A DNA stretch of 14,092 bases from CAZPCT01 sp964585325 (lineage in GTDB: Bacteria; Patescibacteriota; Minisyncoccia; JACQLN01; CAZPCT01): NCBI GenBank assembly GCA_964585325.1, contig CAZPCT010000002.1, positions 1-14,092 of the forward strand. Direction: 5' to 3'. The first letter of the stretch is position 1. Each line of letters starts with the position of its first letter. The translations under genes were made by a program, and so were the position numbers. The notes under the pieces were generated by a model. It saw only the letters and a list, made by a program, of their open reading frames with translations. It was not told the DNA's origin and did no database searches. Positions 5,308-13,987 of this stretch are shown here, in pieces.

Positions 5308-7569
5308 TTATAAGTTTCGGTTGATTGTGCCGGCGCGGATCTGATCTATGAGGACCTGCATCTGCCCCGCAAGGCGAGGCTCTAGCTCACTCACCCGCTC
5401 TAGCCGGGCAATTGCCTCAGCATCACGGAATTCGTGCACATAGAGCTTTGCCAGGCTAAAGTTCCAACGTATATCATCTGGCTCCTTTTCCACAAGCGCC
5501 TCTGCGGAACGTATTGCGTCTGCATACGCGCCGACACTGATATACGCCTGGATGACCCGCTGAACGGGCGGGTGCGCCGTACCATACTGCCGCTCCAGAA
5601 ACGTGCGCGCGCGTTCCAGCCGGCCCGCTTCTATAAGCCCCATAGCAAGCGCCTCTTGTACAAGCGGCCAGTCGGGTGAAAGTGTGTACGCTGTCTCAAA
5701 CGCTTCAAGCGCTTCGTCCTCCTTCCTCTCCGGCTGCCGCAGATACGCCTCTCCTAGTATCAGATAAAAGAGCGGGCGTGTTGGCCCACGCTCAACCAGC
5801 TCCAACGCATACCCTTCCCCCTTCTCAGACTTTCCTACTTGCACCAGAAACGAGGCGTAGAACGTACGCATACGCATATCGTGCGGGAACTGCTCAAGAT
5901 GTACCTCTCCCTGTTCGTCCGCGTAGTCAAGGTACGCTCTGCGATCCTGGGCATTGGCAAATTGAGCACGTGAGACGTCCTCCGTTCCCTTCGTTAAGAG
6001 CTGCTCCCGCGCCTCTGTGGTCACAAATGTGTTAAAACCTATCGCCCGCTCAAGGCTTCTGTGCGCGTTCTGAATATTCTCTGTCCCCAACTGCGGCGCC
6101 GACAGGCTCCGCAGTGCCTCAAGAAGCGCGCCTGAAGCCTTTATGGGTTTTATGTTGTAGACATAGAGTGAGGCAACAACACCCAGTGCCACAAGAGCAA
6201 TAATACTGTTCCGCGCCATCTCCCCCGCAATGAGGGGCCCGCCGCCCGCCTGCGCAGGCAGGTCCATCCGTTCACCCCGGTAACTGACATGGAGCCAGCC
6301 CAGAACAGCAAAGAAGAAGAGATAACTTATAACATTATCAAAGACAAAGAAGTTGTGTATGAAGTACGCCGACAGAAGCCCCGCAAAAAGCGCACTTTGC
6401 GCAGTTGTAAACACGCCCCGCTTGCGCAGCCGCCACAAATACCATAACGCCACCACAAAGAGGGCGTGGTACGCAAGAAAGCCAAGTATCCCTGCAGATA
6501 CCAACCAGTCCAAAGAGACGTTGTGAGTCCTGTCATACCACGGCTCTACGCTCCAGAGCGCCGGGCGGTACTGCTGAGCAAAGACGGTGGTGAACGTCTC
6601 TGGTCCCCAACCAAACACTGGCCGCTCTTGCCACCCGTCCACCGCCATACCCCACACAAGGAAACGAGCCTGTGTGGTTGCGTCCTCCATGGAGATGTCC
6701 GCAAAACGCTTGAGCGTAGAACTCTCCTGCACCCAAGCAGTATCTTTTACCGCAAAGAAAAGGAGCGGGATAAGGACCAACACAAGCACCGCACCACGGC
6801 TCCAGGTACGCGCCCTCACCTTTCCCCCAAAGATAGCCCTGAGCAAAGCGGCTACAAAAAGTCCGCCCAAAAGCCCAAGCATGGCGCCGCGCGTCTGGTT
6901 CAGGTACAACAACACCACATAGATGACACTCACGGCACCCAGCGCCCACAGCCAGATCTTCCGGTAGTCCTTGCCAAACGGCACGTACTCCCCGGCGCGC
7001 ACCCGCGTGAACAAGTAAAGAGAAAAAAAGATGACGAACAAAGAGTAGCCCGCAAAGTACGCGGCGTTCCCAAAGTTTGCGTCTACACGCACGCCTCCTT
7101 GGTGAATTTCAAACCACCCCACAAGCTGGCCAATCCCATGAATAGCCACGCCCACAGCCGCCACCAATGTCACAGAAAAGAACTGTGCCCAGTCTTTCTT
7201 GTTGAATATGCTTGCTGTGACCATGAACAGTCCCAGCACGTGTAGAAGCCCAAAGAGTCCCTCCATACGCTCCGCGTTGGAAAAGAAGCTCCTGTACGGG
7301 TTTATAGAAAAGACAGTAGCCAGCGTGAGAGCGCCAAAGAACGCCAGAACAGCCCAGAGAACGGCGCTTTTGCCCGGCAGATACTTCTTGTTTTTAATAG
7401 CAAGCACTACCCAGAGCACCAGCAGGATTTCAATAATAACTCTAAAGACAAAATTCTTGCCAGTAATAAACGGAAAATACAACGAATCCGTCACCACAAA
7501 CGGCAAAAACGGAAGGATGAAAATAGCAGCTTTTATGGTATTCTTGAGCCATCGCTCAGACTGTGTCAT
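5308..7569 (-). CDS. O-antigen ligase/polymerase-family membrane protein with C-terminal TPR domain
   Basis: This is a Wzy_C/WaaL/PglL-type protein of 753 residues from the ATG at 7567-7569. About 12 hydrophobic segments span the first 475 residues or so. Family marks are QTRGAMLGLLGG before a membrane segment (about residues 225-236), the large extracytoplasmic loop with FGWGPETF (about 319-326), and the Arg-His motif region DRTHNVSLDWLVSAG (about 346-360). The soluble tail from about residue 490 has TPR-like helical repeats up to the end. Such proteins join a lipid-linked glycan to lipid A core, to protein, or to another glycan unit; which one applies here cannot be read. An earlier in-frame TTG exists at 7587, but TATATT lies between it and the ATG, so the ATG is preferred. 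It sits between an initiating transferase and a flippase. Confidence 0.88.
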   Translation of the reverse strand: MTQSERWLKNTIKAAIFILPFLPFVVTDSLYFPFITGKNFVFRVIIEILLVLWVVLAIKNKKYLPGKSAVLWAVLAFFGALTLATVFSINPYRSFFSNAERMEGLFGLLHVLGLFMVTASIFNKKDWAQFFSVTLVAAVGVAIHGIGQLVGWFEIHQGGVRVDANFGNAAYFAGYSLFVIFFSLYLFTRVRAGEYVPFGKDYRKIWLWALGAVSVIYVVLLYLNQTRGAMLGLLGGLFVAALLRAIFGGKVRARTWSRGAVLVLVLIPLLFFAVKDTAWVQESSTLKRFADISMEDATTQARFLVWGMAVDGWQERPVFGWGPETFTTVFAQQYRPALWSVEPWYDRTHNVSLDWLVSAGILGFLAYHALFVVALWYLWRLRKRGVFTTAQSALFAGLLSAYFIHNFFVFDNVISYLFFFAVLGWLHVSYRGERMDLPAQAGGGPLIAGEMARNSIIALVALGVVASLYVYNIKPIKASGALLEALRSLSAPQLGTENIQNAHRSLERAIGFNTFVTTEAREQLLTKGTEDVSRAQFANAQDRRAYLDYADEQGEVHLEQFPHDMRMRTFYASFLVQVGKSEKGEGYALELVERGPTRPLFYLILGEAYLRQPERKEDEALEAFETAYTLSPDWPLVQEALAMGLIEAGRLERARTFLERQYGTAHPPVQRVIQAYISVGAYADAIRSAEALVEKEPDDIRWNFSLAKLYVHEFRDAEAIARLERVSELEPRLAGQMQVLIDQIRAGTINRNL
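6248..6259. repeat. Perfect 12-bp palindrome inside the O-antigen-ligase gene
   Basis: GCCTGCGCAGGC at 6248-6259 reads the same on both strands and in mRNA extends to a stem of about 7 bp. It encodes part of DLPAQAGG, a short hydrophilic insert between membrane domains (about residues 436-443). A 12-base match to its core occurs at 478-489 in the hpf terminator. Confidence 0.6.
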
Positions 7570-7577
7570 ACCTGAAG

Positions 7578-7607
7578 AATATAGCAAACCTTAGTGGAAT
7601 TATCCAA
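7578..7607 (-). promoter_or_regulatory. Probable promoter of the O-antigen-ligase gene, leaderless
   Basis: On the minus strand TTGGAT (7602-7607), an 18-bp spacer and TATATT (7578-7583) precede the ATG at 7569. The start would lie only one to a few bases before the ATG, so the mRNA is probably leaderless. The divergent flippase gene starts just 43 bp away at 7613, so its promoter must overlap this one; no convincing plus-strand boxes were found. Confidence 0.45.
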
Positions 7608-7612
7608 TACCT

Positions 7613-8881
7613 GTGACATTGATTGAAAGGTGGAAGTTGAAAATTGTGCCGTTACTCCGTAAATCGGAGCGATTTACAAAGACGGACATGGTCTATCTGG
7701 CCGGCGGCGGCTTTTGGCTGACACTGGGACAAATTGTTTCTTCTGCCGCAACATTTGGGCTTGCCATAGCCTTCGCAAATTTCTTGCCCAAGGAAGTATA
7801 CGGATTCTATAAGTTTGTCCTGTCAATTGCAGGGCTTCTTTCTATTTTCACGCTGCACGGCATGATGTCGTCTGTAACCCAAGCCGTATCTAGAGGGTTT
7901 GATGGTTCTGTGTTGCCGGCGCTGCGCACACGACTTCGGTGGGGTATGCTAGGCGGCCTTGCTGCGCTTGGTACCGCCGGCTACTACTTTGTAAACGGCA
8001 ATCCTACGCTTACTATCTCGTTTTTCATCGTAGCCGCGTTTCTGCCCGTGATGGACGCCTTTGGCATTTTTGACGCCCTTCTCAACGGAAAAAAACGCTT
8101 TAGAGAACTTGCCACCTACAACCTTTGGCAAAAAGTAGTCTCCACGGCCATATTGGTTGTCGTTGTCTTCCTCACTAACAATCTATTCCTTGTCCTCCTT
8201 GCCTACTTCATTCCCTATACGCTTCTCAGATACTATTTTCTCCGCCGTTCGTTAAAGAAGTTCGCAGAAAATAACAAAAAAGATCCTGCTTCACTTTCCT
8301 ACGGCAAACACCTTAGTTTTATGTCCGTTCTGGCTACAGCGGCAGGGCAGCTTGATAAGGTTCTAATTTTTCACTTCTTGGGCGCAGCAGAGCTGGCGGT
8401 CTATGCTTTTGCGCTCGCACCGCCTGAACAAATCAAAGGCCCGCTAAAAGGCATAACCGCCCTCATGCTCCCCAAATACTCCGCAAGAGACACAGAGGAA
8501 ATCCGGGAAGGTATAGGGAACAAAGTTTTTAAGTTCTTCCTGTTTCACGCAGCTCTTGTAGTGATATATATACTTGCCGCGCCGTTTCTTTTTCAGGTTT
8601 TCTTCCCGCAATACATGGACTCCGTCTTCCTCTCCCAAATCTTTTCCTTATCCTTGCTGGCGAATAGCTTTATCCCCATAGGTGTCTTTTTTACAGCTAA
8701 AAAGAAAGTTAAGGAACAATACATTGGCAACATTGTCATCCCCATCTTTCAGATGGTAATTACAATAGCCCTTATTATACCGTTGGGGCTTCTTGGCCTC
8801 ATTATCGCACGTGTACTTCATAGATTCTTTGGATCACTGTTTGGTCTGTATATGTTCCGTCGCATGGCAAAAAATGAATAA
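7613..8881 (+). CDS. Polysaccharide flippase, Wzx/MATE-like (MOP superfamily)
   Basis: The 422-residue protein is almost entirely hydrophobic, with about 12 membrane segments. The first (GGGFWLTLGQIVSSAATFGLA, about 31-51) carries the pattern typical of Wzx-type exporters, followed by LPKEVYGFYKFVLSIAGLLS. A family-like middle loop has TAAGQLDKVLIFHFLGAAEL (about 242-261). These proteins flip undecaprenyl-diphosphate-linked oligosaccharides across the membrane. Length fits the family. The start is uncertain: GTG at 7613 gives the longest form, while TTG at 7637 has AAAGG at 7626-7630 in good position and would remove 8 residues; ATG at 7688 would cut close to the first helix. It faces the glycosyltransferase gene tail to tail, with 32 bp between them and no terminator seen. 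Confidence 0.9.
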   Translation: MTLIERWKLKIVPLLRKSERFTKTDMVYLAGGGFWLTLGQIVSSAATFGLAIAFANFLPKEVYGFYKFVLSIAGLLSIFTLHGMMSSVTQAVSRGFDGSVLPALRTRLRWGMLGGLAALGTAGYYFVNGNPTLTISFFIVAAFLPVMDAFGIFDALLNGKKRFRELATYNLWQKVVSTAILVVVVFLTNNLFLVLLAYFIPYTLLRYYFLRRSLKKFAENNKKDPASLSYGKHLSFMSVLATAAGQLDKVLIFHFLGAAELAVYAFALAPPEQIKGPLKGITALMLPKYSARDTEEIREGIGNKVFKFFLFHAALVVIYILAAPFLFQVFFPQYMDSVFLSQIFSLSLLANSFIPIGVFFTAKKKVKEQYIGNIVIPIFQMVITIALIIPLGLLGLIIARVLHRFFGSLFGLYMFRRMAKNE

Positions 8882-8913
8882 ACTAATGAGAGATAGCGCT
8901 TTCATGCTTACAG

Positions 8914-9723
8914 TTATTCTCTTTGATGATTCTCCCGCCATATTTTTTCATCATTTGATGGTTTGAGCCCAACAAAAAATTCTATAAGAAAAGCATCTAG
9001 AGCCCTCATGAAAGCATACTTAAAACCCAAAACCCCGTCTTTATAGAGGCCACGCTTAAAGTAGATTTTTTTAAAACGATAATAAAAATACCAAATTCCC
9101 CGAAGTACATGCCCGGGGAAAGATTTCGTCTTTGGCACGCGGTCAATTTGGAGTTCAAGCTGAGAAAGAATACGCTGCGGTCGAATTACATAATGGTTAG
9201 AACGTTGCTGGTGCCACAACACCTGATTGAAAAGCTTTATTTCTCCCGTGTACTTTAGTTGTTCGTGAACCTGGTAAAGAGGCCCCGTGCCGTACCTCAC
9301 GTTTGAACCTTTTTTAACTATCCGACCATTAGTTTGATCAACAAGATGCGGTAAGAGCTCGTCCTTCCGCACAACAGTTGCAACTAACGGCCGCTCTCTT
9401 TCAAGAAAGCCGCGAAAACACTCATTAAACTCTCGACTTGGCCTCTCGTCAGCGTCACACATAATGGCGTAGTCCTTTGTAGCTCTGTCCAAAAGAAAGT
9501 TCCGAGCTTTACCAAAGTGAAATTGACCCTCAGATACATAACGATAAAGCGTAATATTTTTGTGCAACGCAGCCAATTCTTCAATGATTGCTATTGTTTT
9601 ATCAACAGAGCCCGTATCGGCAATGAGAAACTCGTCAGCAATAGGTAAGAAAGCATTAACAAAATCTCGAATATTTCTTTCTTCGTTCTTTACTATGGCG
9701 CAAACCGTAACTGTTACCGACAT
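8914..9723 (-). CDS. Family 2 glycosyltransferase
   Basis: This cytoplasmic enzyme of 269 residues adds one sugar from a nucleotide sugar to a lipid-linked acceptor. It starts VTVTVCAIVKNEERNI, the GT2 nucleotide-binding strand, followed by DEFLIADTGSVDKTI. The metal-binding DxD equivalent is CDADERPS (D90 and D92). LDRATKDYAIM before it is the usual strand leading into the motif. There is no membrane segment, though the basic aromatic-rich C-terminal region (HVLRGIWYFYYRFKKIYFKR) could sit on the membrane. It is the last gene of the right-hand operon, with a gap of only 5 nt after the DegT aminotransferase and no Shine-Dalgarno sequence. The sequence is typical of SunS/WaaE-like inverting GT-A enzymes; donor and acceptor are unknown. 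Confidence 0.92.
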   Translation of the reverse strand: MSVTVTVCAIVKNEERNIRDFVNAFLPIADEFLIADTGSVDKTIAIIEELAALHKNITLYRYVSEGQFHFGKARNFLLDRATKDYAIMCDADERPSREFNECFRGFLERERPLVATVVRKDELLPHLVDQTNGRIVKKGSNVRYGTGPLYQVHEQLKYTGEIKLFNQVLWHQQRSNHYVIRPQRILSQLELQIDRVPKTKSFPGHVLRGIWYFYYRFKKIYFKRGLYKDGVLGFKYAFMRALDAFLIEFFVGLKPSNDEKIWRENHQRE

Positions 9724-9728
9724 GCCAG

Positions 9729-10832
9729 TTATGATAAAAATTGTTTTACAGTATCTGTCACAAACCGTACCTCTTCATCTATGAGTTCAGGATACATGGG
9801 AAGTGAAAGAATGCGTGCACTAACTGTTTCGGCGTTCGGAAATGACCCGTCGCTAAATTGTGGCGCCGAATACGCCCTTGTTTTATGCAGTGGTGTAGGA
9901 TAATGAATGCCCGTCTGCACCCCCTGTGACGCAAAATACTCCCTTAAGGAGTCACGCTTATTAACCTGAATGACAAACAAATGCCAGACGGGAGTTGTGT
10001 GTTTTGTCACTTCAGGGAGGACGACCGCAGAAATATCTGAAAGTTTATTCAAATAGAGGGCAGCCCAATTTTGTCGCTTGGCATTCCACATGTCAAGATG
10101 TTGTAGTTTAGTGCCCAGAACCGCGCCCTGGAACTCGTCCATTCTATAGTTTCCGCCAATAATCTCGTGAACATATTTTATAGGAGAACCGTGGTCCCGT
10201 AAAAGACGCAGTGTGCGAGCTAGCTCGTCGCTATCGGTGGTAATCGCGCCCCCCTCCCCCCATGCACCCAAGTTTTTCCCGGGGTAGAAACTAAAAGCCG
10301 CCACCGCACCAAATGAACCCGCACGACGTCCTTTGTATTCTGAGCCATGCGCCTGGCACGCATCTTCAATCACCACTAAGTTGTGCTTTTGGGCAATCTT
10401 GTTGACAGCATCCATATCTGCCACCTGCCCATACAGGTGGACCGGGATGATTGCCCTGGTTTTTTCGGTAACTACTTCCTCTATCTTAGCTGTATCGATG
10501 AGATACGTGTGCGGGTCAACGTCAATGAAGACAGGGGTAGCCCCACGAAGAGATACCGCCTCCGCGGTGGCGATGAATGTATTTACAGGCACTATGACCT
10601 CACCCCCCGCACCAACATTGGTTGCCATCAAAGCAAGCTCGAGGGCCGCTGTCCCACTATTAACTGCGATACAGTGCTTTACTCCGCAATATTGAGCAAA
10701 CGTCTCCTCAAACTCTTCTACATACTTTCCCGAAACAAAAGCAGAATTTCCAATAATATTTTGAAACTTCTTTTCTACCTCCTCGCGGATAAGAGGGTAC
10801 TGAGCTTGTAAATCTAGAAAATTAACTTTCAT
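9729..10832 (-). CDS. DegT/DnrJ/EryC1/StrS-family PLP sugar aminotransferase
   Basis: These PLP enzymes put an amino group onto a keto-sugar nucleotide. From the ATG at 10830-10832 the protein has 367 residues. It begins MKVNFLDLQAQY, then has VNSGTAALELALMA (PLP phosphate contact), VIVPVNTFIATAEAV, VIEDACQAHGSEYKGRRAG (D157 would contact the PLP ring nitrogen) and FSFYPGKNLGAWGEGGAI with the Schiff-base Lys at K186. The motif FSFYPGKNLG with EDACQAHG is most like the 3-amino-sugar (FdtB/QdtB) branch. An in-frame upstream extension lacks family similarity and lies inside the previous gene, so it is rejected. The gene overlaps the class III aminotransferase by 11 bp, suggesting translational coupling. 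Confidence 0.93.
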   Translation of the reverse strand: MKVNFLDLQAQYPLIREEVEKKFQNIIGNSAFVSGKYVEEFEETFAQYCGVKHCIAVNSGTAALELALMATNVGAGGEVIVPVNTFIATAEAVSLRGATPVFIDVDPHTYLIDTAKIEEVVTEKTRAIIPVHLYGQVADMDAVNKIAQKHNLVVIEDACQAHGSEYKGRRAGSFGAVAAFSFYPGKNLGAWGEGGAITTDSDELARTLRLLRDHGSPIKYVHEIIGGNYRMDEFQGAVLGTKLQHLDMWNAKRQNWAALYLNKLSDISAVVLPEVTKHTTPVWHLFVIQVNKRDSLREYFASQGVQTGIHYPTPLHKTRAYSAPQFSDGSFPNAETVSARILSLPMYPELIDEEVRFVTDTVKQFLS

Positions 10833-12099
10833 ATTTGTTTGACGACGCCACAGGTAGCTCCTCCAGACTTTTCTCAAGCGCCTGTAGAAAGAAGTCTACT
10901 TCATTCTTCTTTATTGTATAGGCCGGTAAAACACGAAAAGTCCTGCCGCGTCGCACCGTTTGGATGAGAACGCCGTTCTTCTCTAGAAGAGAAATTAAAT
11001 GCTGCCCCGAGTTAATTGTCGAAGTAAAGCATGCATCGGATAAGTCAAAGGCGACCATTAGTCCCTTGCCTCGAGGGTTTTTTAGGATAGGAAACTTTTT
11101 CGCTACCTTATACAACCCCTCTACCAAATACACGCCCATATCTGTAACATGAGTCAATAGATTATTTTTCTGCACATATTCAATTAGGAAAGCCAGGGAA
11201 ACGCCAGAAATCGGGTCGTTTTGATGTGAGCTGTAATGAAGAATGTTCCCTTCCAGCTCTTCAGCAATGTCTTTTTTCATGACAACAGCCGACGTAGGAA
11301 GCCCAAGCCCCGCCCCTTTTGCTAATACGAGAATGTCGGGTACAACACCCGTGTCTTCATAGCCAAACCACTTCCCCGTACGCCCCAAGCCCGTTTGACA
11401 CTCGTCAAATACGAGTAGCGCTTCGTGTTCATGAGCAATCTCCTGTAAACCCTGAAAATACCCCTTGGGAGGGAAGATCATTCCACCCACCGAAATGGTG
11501 GGTTCTACAATAAGTGCAGCAAGACTGCCTTTTGCGGACTTGAGCGCACGCTGGGAAGATTCAATGACGTCCGCGACGTGGGCCTTTGCAGCCTTATGAT
11601 CCATCAACAGCTCCTGAGTAGGAGTGGGTAAATGATGGCTTCCTTGCACCATAGGACGAGCATACTGGCCACTCATAGAGAGACTCTGCGCTTGCAAAGT
11701 AAGGCCGTGATAACCGTGTGTGAGCGCGGCGACCCCCTCTTTCTTTGTAAAAACCTTGGCATATCTTAGAGCAAACTCCACCGCCTCTGCACCAGTGGAC
11801 AAAAAAGTAAACTTGGACAGAGACGAATGAGTTATGCTATTCAACGCCTCAACACCTAGTAAAAAATCATCGCTTAAGTACGCCGTGCTTGTATGAAGGA
11901 GTTTTTTTGCCTGGGTGTGGAGCATCTGGACATGCTCTGGATGACTGTGCCCCAAAGGAAGGGAAAATTGCCCCGACATAAGGTCAAGATATCTCTTCCC
12001 GTGCGTATCTTCAACCCATGCTCCCTCACCCCTACTCAACACGGGCTCTCTATAGGGCACTATCCAGAAGACATTCTTCTTATTTTCTTCCTTGTTCAT
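10822..12099 (-). CDS. Class III PLP-dependent aminotransferase
   Basis: The 425-residue protein carries the fold type I, class III pattern. It has GAWVEDTHGKRYLDLMSGQF and LGHSHP near the start, FLSTGAEAVEFALRYAK (about 99-115), HGYHGLT, LIVEPTISVGGM, then FDECQTGLGRTGKWFGYE with the PLP-binding Asp (D232). VLAKGAGLGLP follows with the probable Schiff-base Lys at K261. Relatives use 4-aminobutyrate, ornithine, glutamate-1-semialdehyde or other omega-amino donors; the substrate cannot be chosen here. Its place between an SDR and a DegT aminotransferase in a glycan operon suggests it makes an amino group on a sugar or on an acyl substituent. The start ATG overlaps the stop of the SDR gene (ATGA), and GGAGG lies about 10 nt upstream. 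Having two different PLP aminotransferases back to back is notable. Confidence 0.92.
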   Translation of the reverse strand: MNKEENKKNVFWIVPYREPVLSRGEGAWVEDTHGKRYLDLMSGQFSLPLGHSHPEHVQMLHTQAKKLLHTSTAYLSDDFLLGVEALNSITHSSLSKFTFLSTGAEAVEFALRYAKVFTKKEGVAALTHGYHGLTLQAQSLSMSGQYARPMVQGSHHLPTPTQELLMDHKAAKAHVADVIESSQRALKSAKGSLAALIVEPTISVGGMIFPPKGYFQGLQEIAHEHEALLVFDECQTGLGRTGKWFGYEDTGVVPDILVLAKGAGLGLPTSAVVMKKDIAEELEGNILHYSSHQNDPISGVSLAFLIEYVQKNNLLTHVTDMGVYLVEGLYKVAKKFPILKNPRGKGLMVAFDLSDACFTSTINSGQHLISLLEKNGVLIQTVRRGRTFRVLPAYTIKKNEVDFFLQALEKSLEELPVASSNKYES

Positions 12100-13016
12100 A
12101 GGCCGGCCCCCTCCAGGACTTCCTTTATCCCCTCACGAAAAGTGTAGCGAGGCTCAAAGCCAAGCTGCGTCCGTGCCCTGTCAAAATTAGGAAGAATGTT
12201 CACACGCTTTCCTTCGTTTGGTTCATGCCGCAGGTTGAGTTCTTCTCCCGAGAGTTCCTCCACTACAGCTAGGACCTCCTTGACAGAAACATCCTCCCCG
12301 CCCGCTATATTGAACACCGAGTTTTTCATTGACGACATGGCGCATCTAACTGCTGAGGAAGCGTCACGAACGTACAGAAAGCGCCGTAAATCTTCCCCCG
12401 ATCCTTTGAGAACAAACTCACTTCCCGAGGCAAGCGCCTGGACGACAATGGGAATAGCCCTTACCACCGGCTCATTCGGTCCATATACTTGGGCAAACCG
12501 CAGAATGTTGAACTGTTTGTTATGCACACGGGAGAAATATTCTAAATAGTGTTCGGAACAGTACTTAGCAATGGCATAGTTGGTCACAGGCCGTACACGG
12601 TAGTCCTCTGTGAAGTCATCCGCGTCAGGAATCCCATAGACATCCGCCGTGCTTGTAAAGACAATCCTGTTAGACAGGGCGCCGAACACGTGCAAAAAAT
12701 TAAGGAAGGGTGTGAGATTATTGTGATAGGCGGTAACCATGTCTTCTTTCACGCCTGTAGCCAGCGGAATGCTTGCCGCAAGGTAAAGCAGAAAATCAAA
12801 AGGGATAGTTAATTGCTCTGCGCGAGTTCTGTCTGCCTCATATGTTCTACCCAGGTCAAGCGTGAGATAAGAAAGATTTTTCTGCTTGGATACAAGTTTC
12901 TGTCTGGTCAAGCACGTGACACTGGCACCCTCTTTCAAGAGGTCCTCAACAACCACACTGCCAATAAAGCCAGTGCCCCCAGCAATAAGTACTGACACAC
13001 CTTCATATCTCATCAT
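12096..13016 (-). CDS. NAD-dependent epimerase/dehydratase, extended SDR family
   Basis: This enzyme would act on a nucleotide sugar (epimerisation, dehydration or reduction) with NAD(P). From the ATG at 13014-13016 it has 306 residues. The Rossmann motif GGTGFIG is at 13-19, a LYLAAS strand at about 78-83, STADVYG at 122-128, and the catalytic Tyr and Lys in YAIAK (Y147, K151). RFAQVYGPNEP and RRFLYVRDASSAV are also typical of extended sugar SDRs. The second ATG at 13011-13013 would be almost as good; AAGGA upstream suits either. A longer in-frame form beginning inside the ATP-grasp gene is rejected because it adds only non-homologous sequence. It overlaps the ATP-grasp gene by 4 bp (ATGA) and the next aminotransferase in the same way. 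Confidence 0.93.
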   Translation of the reverse strand: MMRYEGVSVLIAGGTGFIGSVVVEDLLKEGASVTCLTRQKLVSKQKNLSYLTLDLGRTYEADRTRAEQLTIPFDFLLYLAASIPLATGVKEDMVTAYHNNLTPFLNFLHVFGALSNRIVFTSTADVYGIPDADDFTEDYRVRPVTNYAIAKYCSEHYLEYFSRVHNKQFNILRFAQVYGPNEPVVRAIPIVVQALASGSEFVLKGSGEDLRRFLYVRDASSAVRCAMSSMKNSVFNIAGGEDVSVKEVLAVVEELSGEELNLRHEPNEGKRVNILPNFDRARTQLGFEPRYTFREGIKEVLEGAGL

Positions 13017-13987
13017 TCTTGTCCTTGTTCCAGCTGCGTAAACACTTCCTCCCAATACCGTGACATATAGACTCCTCCCTTCCACGAAAGACCATCAAAC
13101 TTAGGCCCCTGCCCAAGAAAGACCCTTGCGGTCACATCTATGATATTCACCCCGCTTTCCACAGAGAGAATAGAGCCAGCAGAAAAACGTGGATTGACTT
13201 CAAGCAGGACAATGCGATCTTCGCGTCTGAATACTTCTATATTGGCAGCACCACGAACCCCAAGAAGCTCGGATAGGTCACGTCCATATGCAATAAGTTC
13301 TTCATCTTTGACGGTAACAGCCTTTACACCAATACCTGCCTTCGCGCTTATCTCCCTGCGCGGTATTGAAACAATGTTTCTGGCCTGAAGATCGTTCACC
13401 ACATCTATAACATAGTGATCTCCTTCAAGAAATTCCTGTACAAGTGGATTGTTGACCCTGCTGAGAAAGACCTCAAGTTCCTGTTTATTATGGGCGGTAT
13501 AACAGTCACGACTACTTACGCCATATCGCGGCTTGATAAAGACGGGAAATGTCATGCTGTCAGCTCTCACTGCCTCTTCTGCTAGAAGTGTAACGGGAAC
13601 AGACCAGTCCTCCTTCTGGAGAAAGGTGTTGAGCGCGTATTTGTCATTACAAAGCTTTATCACCGGCCCGGGGGCAGCGCACAAACGCACCCCTTCCGCA
13701 CTAAGGGAAGTCTCCACCGCGGCCAGAATCTCAAGTTCCTGGTCAAGCACAGAGAACAAAAGCATGACGCCTTCTTTGTGGATGATATCTAGCAATGATT
13801 CTACATATCCATCATCCCTAAATGAAGGAACTTGGTAGAATGCGTCACAAAACGACGCTCCCAAAGCCTCATGTGGAGGAGTTATATCTACGCCAACAAT
13901 TCTATACCGCTCACCGGCTCTCCTTAGGCCTTTTATGATAGATAAGGAGGTATTACACCCAACAGCAGTGACAAGAGCGTGTATCAT
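13013..13987 (-). CDS. ATP-grasp ligase, carbamoyl-phosphate-synthase-like
   Basis: ATP-grasp ligases activate a carboxylate as acyl phosphate and join it to an amine or other nucleophile. The 324-residue protein has a pre-ATP-grasp domain (about 1-105; start MIHALVTAVGCNTSLSIIKG, then VGVDITPP) and an ATP-binding region starting at NDKYALNTFL (about 114-123). MTFPVFIKPRYGVSSRD and the hinge LVQEFLEGDHYVIDV follow, then the metal-binding core LLEVNPRFSAG (E263, N265). This branch is common in surface-glycan and small-peptide clusters. Here it could attach an amino acid or other carboxylate to an amino sugar made by the downstream aminotransferases; that is inference. Its ATG overlaps the TGA of the upstream gene. 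No Shine-Dalgarno sequence is seen. Confidence 0.88.
   Translation of the reverse strand: MIHALVTAVGCNTSLSIIKGLRRAGERYRIVGVDITPPHEALGASFCDAFYQVPSFRDDGYVESLLDIIHKEGVMLLFSVLDQELEILAAVETSLSAEGVRLCAAPGPVIKLCNDKYALNTFLQKEDWSVPVTLLAEEAVRADSMTFPVFIKPRYGVSSRDCYTAHNKQELEVFLSRVNNPLVQEFLEGDHYVIDVVNDLQARNIVSIPRREISAKAGIGVKAVTVKDEELIAYGRDLSELLGVRGAANIEVFRREDRIVLLEVNPRFSAGSILSVESGVNIIDVTARVFLGQGPKFDGLSWKGGVYMSRYWEEVFTQLEQGQE

Noticed and set aside
6466..7245. Long plus-strand frame opposite the O-antigen-ligase gene
   Set aside because: The composition is basic and His/Pro-rich without domains, and the minus-strand frame has clear membrane segments and family motifs.
10833..10877. Longer N-terminus for the DegT aminotransferase
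   Set aside because: The extra 15 residues have no family similarity and lie inside the upstream gene; MKVNFLDLQAQ is the normal family start.
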